Program-made: the position numbers and the translations under genes
In this document: positions 44,303 through 55,743 of the stretch, in pieces
Layout of the letters: every line of letters starts with the position of its first letter
How positions within the stretch are numbered: the stretch's first letter is position 1
The notes under the pieces: generated by a model
The model's database searches: none
Told to the model about the DNA's origin: nothing
The model's input: only the letters and a program-made list of their open reading frames with translations
Origin: Dipteris shenzhenensis
Taxonomy: Eukaryota > Polypodiophyta > Polypodiopsida > Gleicheniales
NCBI GenBank assembly: GCA_047967505.1
Contig: CM106539.1
Reading direction: 5' to 3' (one strand)
Length of the DNA stretch: 64,000 nucleotides

Positions 44303-46304
44303 CTGTGTCTGATTTGGTTCTCACTTCTACCTCATTGTTTTGCTATCTTTAGCCCTGCGAATTCTTCCTTGATGATGAGAAATGTTTTTGCTTTGGAACA
44401 GTTGACTCCCAGGCCCCTCCTTTCAAGAGGAAGCTGGACTTCTCTGCTGCTATTATTAGGCCACAACAATCACCAGGTGAGTCATGAGAGCTCATGAAGG
44501 AATTATCTAGTGATATCCTATGCATTCACTGATTGCATATGTCAGCATATAGAGCTAAAGTATATAAGTTTTTGAATAGGCAAAAAGAAGAGACTGGAGC
44601 AGAATGCTGATTCTTCCATCACAAAACAAAAGGAACCAGAAGAGGACAATTCTCCAGATTTCCTCCTATTTGAGTTTCTTCACAAATGCAGGGCTCAGAG
44701 TAACTTCCACATATACCACAGTATTTTCAACATGGAGTTCACAATGAGCTCTGTACTGGAGCATCACAAATATTTTCTTTCAGACTATTGGGATACCTTT
44801 AAAGAACTGACAGAGGCAGGAAGAATTGTGGAAGGAGAAAAGGTTTTTGTGCATATAAATCATATTGTCTCCATTGACAGGCTGAGGTACCATGTGAATA
44901 GAAGATTTGATAGCCTGCCTGATCAATATAAATTCAACTGTAACTTGCACACCAGAAAGTGCAGAGTGCTTGAGGAAACCATGGCATTCCTTATGTACAT
45001 TGTCTTCAGTCAGATGTCTTTGGATGAACAAGGGCAGGAGACTGAGGAAGAAGACACATCTGAAGCAGAGGAAAAAGAGGATATTTCTTTGGTAACAGAA
45101 ATGGCACAGCAAGAAGAAGATATCAACCTTCAGGATGAGGGGTTGCAAGTGGTTGCTCTTGACCTTGTTCAACTAAGGACACAAACTCTGAGAGGAGCAG
45201 AGCCAGTTGAAGATTTTGATGTTTAGAGCAGCAACTATACAGTGCCCATGCTTCCAGGTGTCTTGATTGGTGGAAAAGATTATGTTTTCCTCCATGATAT
45301 AGAGTGTATGTTCAATTTGAGGGAGGACTATGCCATTTCCCTTATTGCCCAGGCTTCAAGGCTTGACAAGGAGGTTGGCATAGAGGATGACCATTCACTA
45401 CTAGCTTTGGAAACAACTTTTGATCCTACAGAGGCCCTTACTTTTTGTTTCAAAGAGGCTGAAAAGTTCCAAGAGCCAGATGAAGCTACCTTCCAGCTTA
45501 CACAGGAAGCTATGAATCTCTCACCACTATACACAGAAAAGCCTAAAGAAGAGGCTGGACAAGAGGGGAGAGGAATAAATCTTTGGAAAGATGAATTGCT
45601 TGTTGCTGATGAAAATGAGAAGGTACTTCAAATCAAATACTTTGTCTTCTGTTTAACTTTGTTTTGTAGGTTGTGTATTAGGCTCACTCCAATCTTTTGA
45701 TATGTGGCAGCTACAAATTGAGGATGACACATTCCTCTAGAGATCAAGTGGAAGCACGCCAGTTGGGTTTTGCAAAATGTCAGCCCTAGCTCATTATATT
45801 CATGATCTAGGCAGTGCTAAGATCTTGATTTACCATAGGCAGTTGAGCAACAATGGAGAAGCCATTGTTTACTTCTTAAAATGTTTGTCCAGGGCTTTAG
45901 GTGGACATGATCTTTCATGGCGAAAGGAAAAGATCATTTTGATAGAGAGGTTGTCTGCCATAGATATATTTGGAGATTATGTGAATAAGCAGGCCTCTAG
46001 GGCCGCTTACTTTTTGTCTTACACTTCTTATGCATTAGCATGTGGTGTTAAGGAGCCCAAATGTCTGGAGGGCTATGGAAAACACAAGCTCATAAGGTTT
46101 CAAGAGCCTCCCATGATTGCATTAGGCCACACAATCCAAGAAGAAGAATAGGTGGAGACAGCTGAAGAAAAGGATACCCCTCCCAGACAAGCAACAGAGG
46201 CAAGCATTGATAAACAGACAGTCGACATCAATCCAATAAAGAAGAAAAAGACTCCAATCAAGATCAAAAAGAGAGTTCCGATTGGCAGGCCCTGGGAGAA
46301 ATAG

Positions 46305-46802
46305 GATTTAGTCATCAAATATAGCACAAACATTATATTAAAGTTGAACTAATTTGTACAAAGTCTTTGATATCTAGTATGATCTTGTATAAATGAACAA
46401 TAAGTTGAAGATGAAATGATTTGTACATTTAGATAGAGTGGTGTCGTGAGATATTAAACAAACAATATATTGAAATTGTGAACAAATTGTATTACGTTTA
46501 GATCATATGTTTCACAAAAGAAATGCTTTTGATGCATAACACCAAGAGTCACTTGTTCCACAAAAAAAAATTCTATTGATTGAGTTTGAAAACATGTGGA
46601 CATAACACCAATAAGTTACAAATGAGTCCTATTCATGTTTACTTGTCCATTTATGGTCTCTAAATATCTTCGATTTCCTCCATTGTCTATGTCTCTCTGC
46701 TACCATTGAATTGTCTAGAGCTTGTCTTCGTCTTTGCTTTTGGGCTAGAAGAAAAGCAAGCTTGATTTTGGAGCTAGCAACTCTTCTTTTAGCATGCAGC
46801 CT
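46305..46802. other. Convergent intergenic region of gene B and transposase
   Basis: About 500 bp, AT-rich, between two convergent genes. It should hold both 3' UTRs and polyadenylation signals. No other feature. Confidence 0.5.
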
Positions 46803-49362
46803 CTATAGTATGCCTCGGTAAAACCATTGGAAGACTTCCTTTAGACTATTTGCCTTCTGACTCCCTCCATAGTATTGTGTGTGTCTGAAAAATGCATTAC
46901 GTGCCATGTAGTGAGACTTCTCCATGCCTTGGGTAGACCAAATTGCTGGGCATCCATACTTCTTGACAAAATAGGGAAGGTGGTTGTAGATGATATGCTG
47001 TAAGACATAAGAATGCATAGTAAGTAATAAAAAAAAGAGGATCACACTTAAGTAAAAGAAAAAGACAGAACCTTACCATGTAGTGAGTTATATTGCAGGC
47101 TGTCCACGCATCTTTCATTGACTTCCCAAAATGTTTAATTGCCTCCTCAAAGTTCTTGTAATCACTCTTTGTCCATGTTACTTTGTCACAGAACATGAAG
47201 AGTTGATCAAGAGACCTCCACACCTCTGCCTTCCTATTTCGTGCTTCCCCATCTGCCTCATGATCTTTCATAGCATTATGGACTTGCTTCCACAATCCAT
47301 AATTAATCTTTGAAATTGTTCTACCTTGCCTTACTTGCTTACTTTGTTTGGGTCGAGACAAGAATCTTCTTGCCTTAACACCACCAATAGAGTGCTTGAT
47401 TGGTACCTCCTTGCCATTGGTAGACCTTTTACAATCCTTTGTGATTTGAACATCTCCTCCATGCAAACCTATATCGGATAACACTTTTTCCAATGCTTGA
47501 AGAGCATCCTTTCTATTTTTTTTAGGATAGAGTTTCCAAGCAAATCCAATATATAAAAATACCAATTTCTCAATAATTGACATAGACCATGCAATGTGCA
47601 GATGTGAACATTACATAGTGGAATGTCCAAAATGGCCTTGAAGTCAGGGTCAACTTTATCTCTATTAGGTGCTCTCTTCCACCATTTTGAATCCATTACT
47701 TGAGCTGATTCTTTGCAGTAAAGACAAGGAGACTTTGAGTTGCCTCCTTTACTAATGTTATACATGCACTTAAGTGTTTTAAGATCCCCGGCCATGTGCC
47801 ACTCTACTTGAAAATCACCTTTTCCTTGCAACATCTAGATTCTCGCCTTGCACTTGTCTTTTGATTATTCTTGGTATTTCCGTGTGGTGAAACACCCAAT
47901 CTAGTGTTTCATGGTCTTCTGTCTTCACCTGCCAGATTATAGAAAACAAAAGTCTTACTATAACAGATTTGAAAACAATGACCAAAATCAAGTATAAAAC
48001 AAAAAATGATCGTACTTGGAACGAGCCTAGAACCACCATATGTGTTTCTCTGACTGCACACTAAAATACTTCGAACTCGCTTCATTCAATGATGTATCAA
48101 TTGCTCCATTCATCAATGTAATAGTAACTCTTTCCATTTTCTTTTCCTTTACAACCTCACACTCATCCAGTTTGATAGCAAATTTCAAAATGCCTTTGCA
48201 CTCCTCAAATGTTATTCCATAAAACTCGACCATTCTTGTTTGAAGTTGTTGTAGATCTACAAATATATTGTTCCAAGGATCATACACAGTGGTTCCTTTA
48301 CCGCCATGGAATATTTCTTCAATATGGATATATTGCCCAATAAATTCATCTATACTTTCATTCAAATGACCTCTTATCCTCCACACGGTTGCTGGATTTG
48401 GTAGTAAAACTCGTTTAATCCTTTGATCTTTCAAAGTTGAGGATATCTCATGGAAAATCGAACTATATCCCTTCCTGCTAACTCCACAAACATCAAGAGC
48501 CTCTTGGATTATAGTGCCATCAACTTGATTATTGGATACAAAGTCCTCTACAACATTGCGTTTGATTGTTTTGTATTTTTTTTCCTCAATCAAACCTTTT
48601 GCTACACTGCAAGAAAGCAATCCTTTCATTTGTTTAACAAGAAGAAGGTTCGGGTCCATATTTTCTTTTGCAGGCTCCAATAATTTCCTGTAGTAACAAC
48701 ACAATATGCCTATATCATTCAGCACCTCCATTCTTGTTTTGTGATAATCGACAAAATAGATAGTCATTTGAGAGCCTTTTTGAGTATACAAAATGATAAA
48801 TTTCAATTAACCTTGCTTCCTGAACTCGTCGCTTGGATCCACCAGTCCCAGCCTTCAAATTTGTAATGTTTTTAATCTTCCTGCTACGTAGTCTGTCTCC
48901 AAGCACGGTTCTCTTCTTTCTTGATCTTGTCAACTCTTTTTTACTCTTTGAATGCTCCTCAATTTCATTTTGTAACTGCTGCTCCAATTTTGCACGAATG
49001 GCTATCTCCTGCATCTTGGCCCCCTTTTCTTGTAGGTACATCATTTTATACGTTTCCGCAAATGCAGACTGCACTGAAATATAACCAAGAAGTCCATTTT
49101 GTCCATCGCCGGCAAACCTCAGTAATGTGGTGGGATTGACAAATGGAGGTCTAGAGTTTTTTACTTGACATTTTGGATATATGCTTCCATCGCACCATAA
49201 GTCAATATGTTGAAGCCCTTCTCTTCTCATATTTTCCCGCTGTTGAGCATTTAGCACCGTATCCTTTCATCTTTTTTGTGCTGGATCATATTGTTCTTCT
49301 AAGTCGATGTGAAGATGGTGTAATCACTTCTTCTGAGATAGTGACTCACTAGTATCGGCCAT
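46803..49362 (-). pseudogene. DDE-type transposase gene of element T (unclassified)
   Basis: Start ATG 49362 (MADTSESLSQKK). Exons: 49362-48812, 48732 to about 48017, 47937 to about 47815 and on to 47066, last exon 46998-46803. Two TGA codons near the start (from CGA) and frameshifts near 47820 and 47580 break it. Visible blocks: a coiled Lys/Arg/Glu region; RVTITLMNGAID (possible first Asp region); EWHMAGDLKTLK with a following CLYC (second Asp); CNVHICTLHGL; and in the last exon STQGMEKSHYMARNAFFR and FQWFYRG, where the Glu after QGM is a good third acidic residue. Similar DLK / CxxC / QG-EK patterns occur, from memory, in DDE proteins of large animal elements. Best reading: the mobility gene of element T. 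Confidence 0.72.
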
Positions 49363-49731
49363 TTTTTGTGCTTCTGAGGTTGCGAAGTTTGTTTTTCAAT
49401 CTCATAGTCATTTTGTAACATGAATCGTGTAAGTGTGACGGTATCCATGTGAATATTTTGAAAACTTTCAATCACCAAGTTCAGTGATGGATTCTTTATG
49501 ATAGGCCTGCACATGTCGGCAAAAGAGATGTGAAATCTTTGGTAAACAAAAAAAAATATAAGGAGATATTTAATGCAAAATCGTGTTAGTCAGACAAAAG
49601 ATTATCTTATTCCTTTTTGAATTGACAGTTCTGTAGTCCTTACTGATAGTTCTGAGCCACGTTTTCGTATTTTACTATTTTTGAGGTCTTTTAGGAGAGA
49701 AATAAATCAAAAAATAGTGAATTTCTTATAG
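49363..49731. other. Right subterminal region of element T
   Basis: Non-coding upstream part of the transposase gene, AT-rich near the TIR. It must contain the transposase promoter; no box is clear. A minus-strand frame at 49514-49363 is open but is not in the transposase frame after the ATG. Confidence 0.45.
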
Positions 49732-49764
49732 GGCCCCAAAATGAGTTCCCTTTTTCCCTAATGT
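49732..49764 (-). repeat. Right terminal inverted repeat of element T
   Basis: Partner of 37824-37856; the outermost bases are CCCTAATGT on the top strand. LINE coding sequence begins a few bases further right. Confidence 0.85.
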
Positions 49765-49774
49765 GGTTCCCCAC

Positions 49775-51152
49775 TAATCACCCCCCAAGGAAGGGGGGAG
49801 CTGCCCTTGGAGTCCATGAGAAATGGGGTTCATGAATCACTAACATTTTCTATGATGATTCTCACAGGTGGGTACCGGTAGAGATAAAAGCCGAGGAGAC
49901 CTTTATGGTGGCCTCTGTGTATGCTTGAGGGCCTGCTAGCTCTCGGCCCTCCCTCTGGACCTCCCTCTCTTTTTTTCAATTTCCAGTTATTTTGCTTGGT
50001 GACTTTAATATGGTAGAGTCTAGCATTGATAGATATTTTAGGAAGGGTGTTGTTATAAGTGGTAGGGAGAAGAGAGAGTGGAATAATTGTAAAGACAGCC
50101 ATGCCCTATTTTATGTCTCCTCCTCCAATGATTTCACTTGGGATAATTCTCAGAAAGGAAAGGATCATAGGAAGGCTAGATTGGATCGGGCTTATGCCTC
50201 CTCAGGTCTCCTTCACTCGTTCAACAACTCTCAGGTCAAGGTCTTCAAAGACATTTGTCTTTTAGATCACAAACCTATTCTACTTAGTCTCTCCAACTCC
50301 AATGCTAATATCAAGTCTGGGTGGTTTCATGTGGATCAGGATCTCTTTCACCTCCCCCTTGTCAGAGATCAGATTGAGAAGATTTGGTCCTCCTATTTTG
50401 AAGGTCCCTCTTCTCCCTCCCATGCTTGGGCTTGTGCTATGAAATCAACCCAGCAGTTCCTGAGAGAGACTAAAAGATCTGTCCAACAAATCAGGCAGCT
50501 CAGGAGAAAAGCCAAGTATGACTCCCTCAAAACCCTTGAAACTAGAATGCTTACTGGAGATCGAGTAGTCCTCTCTGACATCCTTCAAGCCAAGGCTGAT
50601 CTCAAAAGGGAAGAGCTTATTGAGGGCAACCAAATTAAGAAGTACACTAGGAATTGGTGGGCTAGTAAAGCTGATACATGCTTGAAGGAAATGTTTCGGG
50701 CCCTTAAACAAAAGTCTAGAAGAGACCTCCTTCCCCTTATGCAGAAAAAAGATGGTCTCTTCATCTCTTCCCAAGAGGAGAATAAAGAGTACATAAGAAG
50801 CTATTTCTTTGAAATTTTCAATAGGGATCCTTGTTACTCTCTTGAGAAGACCAGGGCCCGCCGGGCTACTATAGCCTGTTGTAGAAAAGCTGTTGTCCCA
50901 GAGGAGCTGAACTACATTCTCAACCGAGACCTCCCCGAAACTAAAATTATAGACCTTTGGGACTCTAGGGCAGCAAGGATCCACTTCAAAGGAGAATTCA
51001 AAAATCAGTCTTTTAAATGGCATCAAGGGAGTCAGCTTCTCCCCCTCCCCCCTCTTCATAAATTGAATTCCAATCTTCAATTTAAACTTAATAGACTATG
51101 GAAAATCAATTGGAATGTAAGACGATGGGAATTTAGGTTCAGCAACTGCTAG
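49775..51152 (+). pseudogene. LINE ORF2: rest of endonuclease and linker, RT missing
   Basis: 49775-49990 continues the endonuclease in broken frames (VEIKAEETFMVASVYA). From about 49992 the frame is open: GDFNMVESSIDR (active-site Asp/Asn), RKARLDRAY and LLDHKPILLSL (final His). The post-endonuclease linker runs to about residue 300 of this ORF (EENKEYIRSYFFEIFNRD, ELNYIL). Then, near 50930, it passes straight into sequence that normally follows RT. The fingers, palm and catalytic YADD box are absent: an internal deletion. Confidence 0.85.
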
Positions 51153-51584
51153 AAAAGGGACATCAGTCCCAAAAAGTCTTGCCTGCTTTGGTTAATCTTA
51201 CATCATGCTGTGTGGACCTCCATGAGGGCTTTAAGGATAGGAAAGGGAGATGGTAAATGTTGCCACTGCAAAACTGAAAATGAATCTCTCCAACATTTGT
51301 TTATGGGATGCAGCTTTAACATTCCCGCACTAAATTGGTTTAACAAACTCATGTCCTACATCCATCCTTCTTCTATTTCAGCTAAGGAACTCCTTCTAAA
51401 AGAAATCTATGGATTGCCAATAACTCTTTGGAATAGTATAAGAGCAGGCTACTTGTGGAATGTTTGGATTAGCCGTAACGAAATGCTCTTTCAAGGTACT
51501 CATAAAGATATACTGCATCCTCTAATCCTTGACATTTGTAAGCATATTGAAGACTCTTTCAAAGACGCGAGGAAGAAGATGTAG
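51153..51584 (+). pseudogene. LINE ORF2 C-terminus with zf-RVT domain
   Basis: Continues from the previous segment after one stop and a frame change. The zf-RVT signature is seen: SCLLWLILHHAVWTSMRALR, then CCHCKTENESLQHLFMGC with the Cys and His ligands. A Trp-rich segment (LWNVWISRNEMLFQG) ends the ORF at 51582-51584. Confidence 0.85.
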
Positions 51585-51904
51585 GCCCTAGAGCAAAAGA
51601 TGGAAGGCCACATGTACAAAGAACAAGATCCCAAGCTGGCTCATATGGAGGAGAACTTAGTCAAACAAGAAGAAATCCTCGTAGCCCTGTCACTACTCAA
51701 AAATCAGATCTTAAGCTTGTTGTAGACTGTGCTAGCAAAATCCTCTTTAGATGAGAGACAGTAGCACCTCCCTTTTGAATAGGACTTCCCTTTGGTAATC
51801 CCCCCAGCATGTTGGGGTTGTTGACTCTACCTCCGGGCAGTGCTGTAATCTTTCTCTTTTCTTCCAATTTAATATAATCGCAGCTTTTTCAAAAAAAAAA
51901 AAAG
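51585..51904 (+). other. LINE 3' UTR and poly(A) tail
   Basis: About 300 bp without an ORF, ending in an A run at 51891-51903 after GCTTTTTC. It marks the LINE 3' end. No duplicated target site was found at the 5' side. Confidence 0.75.
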
Positions 51905-53030
51905 AAATTGGGCTGAAGAATCTACGCTAGTTTAACTCCGGTCGTTCATACTTTCCTCACAACATCTCTAGTTTCACTCGAGTCCTCCATAATATCCTCG
52001 TGTTCTCTCTCTCTCTCTCTCAAGTTTCCACCCTCTTTTTTGAGGACAGACCCATTTAATGAATTCACCTTGCTTGGAAATTTGGTGGGAAATTCATCCT
52101 ATGTGGCGGGTTGTAATTTCCCACCTTTCCCCCAAGCATTTGACCTTGGTGTATCTGTGGGAAAAAGAGTGAGGGCTTCCTCCTTATGACATGCAAAGAT
52201 GTTCACATCATAGGAAAGTCTAGAACTCGTGAGAAATATTACTTTTTTCCATGTTTCCAATTTCCCATCATATCATTATCCCTTAAGAAAACCTCATAAA
52301 GTAAAGTTTGCTCTTGTAGATTGTCTCTTTTTCATATTAAAGTGCACTAAGGATCAGTGCACACATACCACATATACGGCTCAAGGCGCTCTAACTTATT
52401 CACATGAGTTAATCCACAGAGCGAGTTTGTGTACCTTTAGTGCTCTATTTGGCACCTCCCATTTTTAAATTGCAGGTAGACAGTCCACAATTGAAATTAT
52501 TTCTTTCTTGGCAATGTATAGATATCTTAATTGAGCAAGAAACGATGCATTGGCCACCACTTCATGTGAGGCTAAGTATAGGAGGGTAGCCTTCACAACT
52601 AGAATTGGGTGTGTGGCTCAAGAGGAAGATCTTCATGGTTTCACACACCAACCACCCATTCCTAATGGTGGTTAACATGCTATTGCAATTGCATGAAATT
52701 TTGTGTTTCATGCCTGCACAAAACACATCGAGCCATATTCATGGATGATTTGTTCAAGGTAGTTTTGTTAAGAAGCAAAATGTTTCAAAAGTTCATATGC
52801 CCTAATAGAAATAAACTTTTGAAACATTCGTCAGAATTTGAAACTTTTATATGAACAAATTTAAAGTTTCGCCAGGATTCACATCTTTTACTTTAAAATT
52901 TAAAAGAAAAAATATATAATTGTACTATGTTCCTCCCATTACTATGAAACTCAAAAAACTAGCTCGATAAACTTTTGCCAGGATTTTATATTAATATATA
53001 AGTATAGTTTTGATAAAAACATCCATGGGC
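51905..53030. other. Unassigned DNA
   Basis: No coding feature that I trust. There is a short CT microsatellite at about 52005-52021. The 52790-52985 part is AT-rich and repeats variants of AACTTTTG(C)CAGGATTC (about 52871 and 52974). Confidence 0.4.
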
Positions 53031-53234
53031 ACATTATCATTATCCCAAAGTGGCATTGCATGCAGGATAGATCAACTTGATCTATTATCCTACACACTAG
53101 AACATGGCAGACATTTTGACCAAGGCACTACCTACAAAAAAGTGTGAAGCTTTTTCAAAAGGTTTAGGCTTACTTCATTTTGGTGATTGTCTCATTTCTC
53201 TATACATGTTCACATTGTCACTAGAGGGGGAATT
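53031..53234 (+). pseudogene. copia pol C-terminal end and PPT
   Basis: The plus strand reads the end of copia RNase H, with NMADILTKALPT, the normal C-terminus of copia pol. The purine tract AGAGGGGGAATT is at 53224-53234, immediately before the LTR. The upstream part of this copia is missing. Confidence 0.85.
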
Positions 53235-53459
53235 TGTTAGATTATGAGTAGTATGGTGTGAACCTACCCTTGGGGTTCTTTTTCCCCTCTAGTTAGTATT
53301 AGGGCTAGGCTCCCTATCTAGAGTATATATATATCCTCATTTTAGTATGTGTGTCCACCATTCTGTCTCTTATAGGGATGAGCTTCTTGGTCCCTAGCCT
53401 TTGTATAGTGTCTCGGGTTTCTATAATAATCTCTCATTTACCTACATGGTCTTCCAACA
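53235..53459 (+). repeat. copia 3' LTR (225 bp)
   Basis: It starts TGTTAGATTATGAG and ends TCTTCCAACA. A TATA-like GTATATATATATCC is at about 53322. It follows the purine tract. It differs from the C1 LTR, so this is another copia family; the element's 5' part is not present. Confidence 0.85.
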
Positions 53460-55743
53460 GTTTGACATGGGAGCTGAGGAGGTATCTTGCACTATCAAGG
53501 CAAGCCAACCTGCGAGTCTCCCTTGTTTCAACACATAAAAGCTCTTTTCCTTCAATACAAGGCTATATAAGCTGATACAATCATATCTAAATTGTCGAAG
53601 GAAGGCTCGCAAAACATGGATTTCATTGCAAAGTTAGGCACCTATGTGTGCAAGATCATGCTGCTTGGATTACAAAAATGCATCTTTTTTGTCACAGTTT
53701 CTTGCAAGTCCAGGTTCCAAGGGTGTTGGTCACCTAGAATCATGTCAATGTCATTGTAGCACTCTTGTAGCATAAGTGTCCACAAGTGTAGCATAGGTCC
53801 TCGAGACGTATTTTGGTGAGAGGTGTAGGCTAAGGCATGAAAACACACACATTTCATTAATTTTGGACTCTGCAATGTTTAAATTCATTTTCATAAGTAC
53901 TTTTGGACAAAATTTTATTTAAAACCCACTATTTGAAATTGAACGTAACACCTTGCATAGACTCATGTATGGTCCCAATTCATTTTTGTACTTAATTAAT
54001 TTCTATTAAAAAAAACAACTTTATGAAAATATCCTTCTCAAACCAAAAGTTTACTTTTTGGCACTACCCTTTTGGAATAAAAAGTTTACTTGGCACTATC
54101 CTTTTGCAATAAAAAGTTTACTTACATACACTTTTTTTACTAATAATGCAAAAACTAGAATACATAATTCTTACATTACTCTATACTATAAAAATCATAG
54201 TCTAAACTTTTATTTTTAACAATCCTCATTTAAATAAATAATAATAATTTAAATCTAGGAAAAAACTACATATATATACAGACAGAGAGAGAGAGAGAGA
54301 CAGAGATAGGGACAGAGAGAGATACATACTATATATATACATATATATGCATATATATATACATATATACTGTTATGGATAAATTTGACCAAGGTAAAAC
54401 TTGGCCTAAATATGTGTGTGTGCTTGTATGTGTGGCAATAGTATAATAAAATATGGTGTGCACAGGGCCCAGGGTTGAGGTGGTAGGGCATGACCATGTG
54501 CCACCCTTCCACATAAGAGGACCCATAAGGTGCGTTGTACATAATCCATGGTAGAAATATTATAAAATGTTAAGGTTGCATGGTTCTTCCATGTGCCATC
54601 CCTTCACCTAGGCTGTCCCATGCCTACATTTAGTGAGACATGGCCCACGTACCATGGGAGAAGTAATATAAAATAGGTGGAGATAGATATTATATTGGAT
54701 TATTCCCTCCATGTAGGATAGGCCCATGTGTAGATAGTCTAAGAATGCAAGTTAAATAATGGGAAAAGTAGGATGAGGTCACAAGATTCCTTGTGCCAAT
54801 CCTTCACTTGTCCTCCTAGATGTTTGAACGTATTATAAAATTGAGAAGAGGCCAAGGGAGTATCTTAGACTTGGGATATGGGGCTCGATTTATGTGGAAA
54901 AATGAGGCAAAGGGTTGTTGCACACAATTGAGAGTGCATACCCACCTAGCCCACATGGAAGATTCCTCCACACACACCATGAATGTGGGAGGATGCATTT
55001 ATTGGGAGAGACCCCCTCTCTTGGCTATAAATGTACAAGCAAAGGTAAGATAAAACTATAGGAAAGTGTATGTATTGCAACAATGACAATCACCAAAGGG
55101 AGCTATTTCTTGATGGAACATGCTCATTCTTGTAAAGCCACCATGCTAGTACCTTGATTTCCCCATCCTTCCTTTCAAATAAAGCATGACTCTCTTCTCT
55201 TCCCTTGATGTCTCCATCTCTACATTCTAGCTCCCATCATATACATGCTCCTCTTCTCCCTCTCCCTTCCTCTTTGTGCCATGGTCTCCCTCTTCATTCC
55301 CACCCCTATTAATCCCTTTTCCCCACCCATGTTAACGCTTCTCCCCTCACGTTCCCTCTCCCCCATGGCCCTCGAGTGTCACCATGCCCAACGTCTAGCC
55401 TCATGCCTTGATTTCTTTTCTAGATAATAGAATTGGTGTGGCTGTTGGGATGCGAAGTCTCCGCGGCTAGTGGCATAAAATCTATCGACATCCATTACTC
55501 CTACGACTGTGTGCGGTATCTTCTATGTGTGGTTCTCTATTTCTGCACCTCTAATCTGGACATCTATGCGACTCACAGTTCTCCATTTCTGCGGCTGCAA
55601 AACTTCTCTGTTTTTACGCCTCTAATCTGCGACATCTTTGGTGCTGAACGTCTTGCTCAAGTATTGAATTCTCCCCACCCTCTCCTTCTACCTATCTTGG
55701 ACTACTGAGAAACCTGGGATGTCTGGATTTTAGTCTTGGAGTA
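53460..55743. other. Unassigned AT-rich DNA with AT/GA microsatellite
   Basis: No credible gene. An AT/GA cluster at about 54268-54370 (ATATATATACAGACAGAGAG and following). Near-repeats of AAAAGTTTACTT at about 54044, 54080 and 54113. 54600-55050 shows short ORFs without recognisable content. Confidence 0.5.

Larger units (their letters stand above)
43843..46304 (+). pseudogene. Gene B of element T: spliced unknown protein, three TAG stops
   Basis: Exons 43843-43860 (MEKEKK), 44353-44476, then 44580 onward, joined in frame by GT-AG introns. The long exon continues past TAG at 45224-45226 in the same frame to about 45620. A short intron (about 45621-45669) then leads to a frame with TAG at about 45738 and 46149 and a final stop at 46302-46304. 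Features: Cys-rich N-terminus (CEFFLDDEKCFCFG), Lys-rich patch, a globular region with DFLLFEFLHKCRAQ and YHVNRRFDSLPDQYKF, acidic stretches, and a Lys/Arg-rich C-terminus. No known domain recognised. All stops are TAG, each one step from CAG (Gln). It is divergent to the H3-like gene. Confidence 0.65.
37822..49767. mobile_element. Element T: 11.9-kb TIR DNA transposon with five genes
   Basis: TIRs of about 33 bp lie at 37824-37856 (ACATTAGGAAAAAAGGGAGC) and 49732-49764 (inverted: ACATTAGGGAAAAAGGGAAC), with three to four mismatches. They bracket the DNA that splits the LINE endonuclease. Inside are gene A (+), a Ulp1-like protease gene (-), an H3-like histone gene (-), gene B (+) and a DDE-type transposase gene (-). 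Large DNA transposons carrying Ulp1-type proteases are known (some CACTA and MULE families, and the KDZ group). The transposase does not match the CACTA, MULE or hAT pattern as far as I can read, and the ends are not CACTA. Superfamily open. Confidence 0.85.
37610..51904 (+). mobile_element. L1-type LINE, 5'-truncated, RT deleted, split by element T
   Basis: The LINE begins near the ORF2 start at 37639, is interrupted at 37822-49767, resumes in the endonuclease, jumps over the reverse transcriptase, and ends with a zf-RVT domain, a 3' UTR and a poly(A) at 51891-51903. No ORF1 is visible: G3 gag runs up to about 37600. Orientation, APE endonuclease and zf-RVT identify a plant L1-like element. 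Confidence 0.9.

Noticed and set aside
46305-46802. A sixth gene in element T
   Set aside because: No frame continues and no splice-consistent exon was found.
37822-49767. CACTA element
   Set aside because: The ends read ACATTAGG, not CACTA, no 3-bp duplication was found, and the transposase lacks TNP2-like blocks that I can recognise.
54255-54542. Tyr/Ile-rich ORFs
   Set aside because: Driven by the AT/GA microsatellite.
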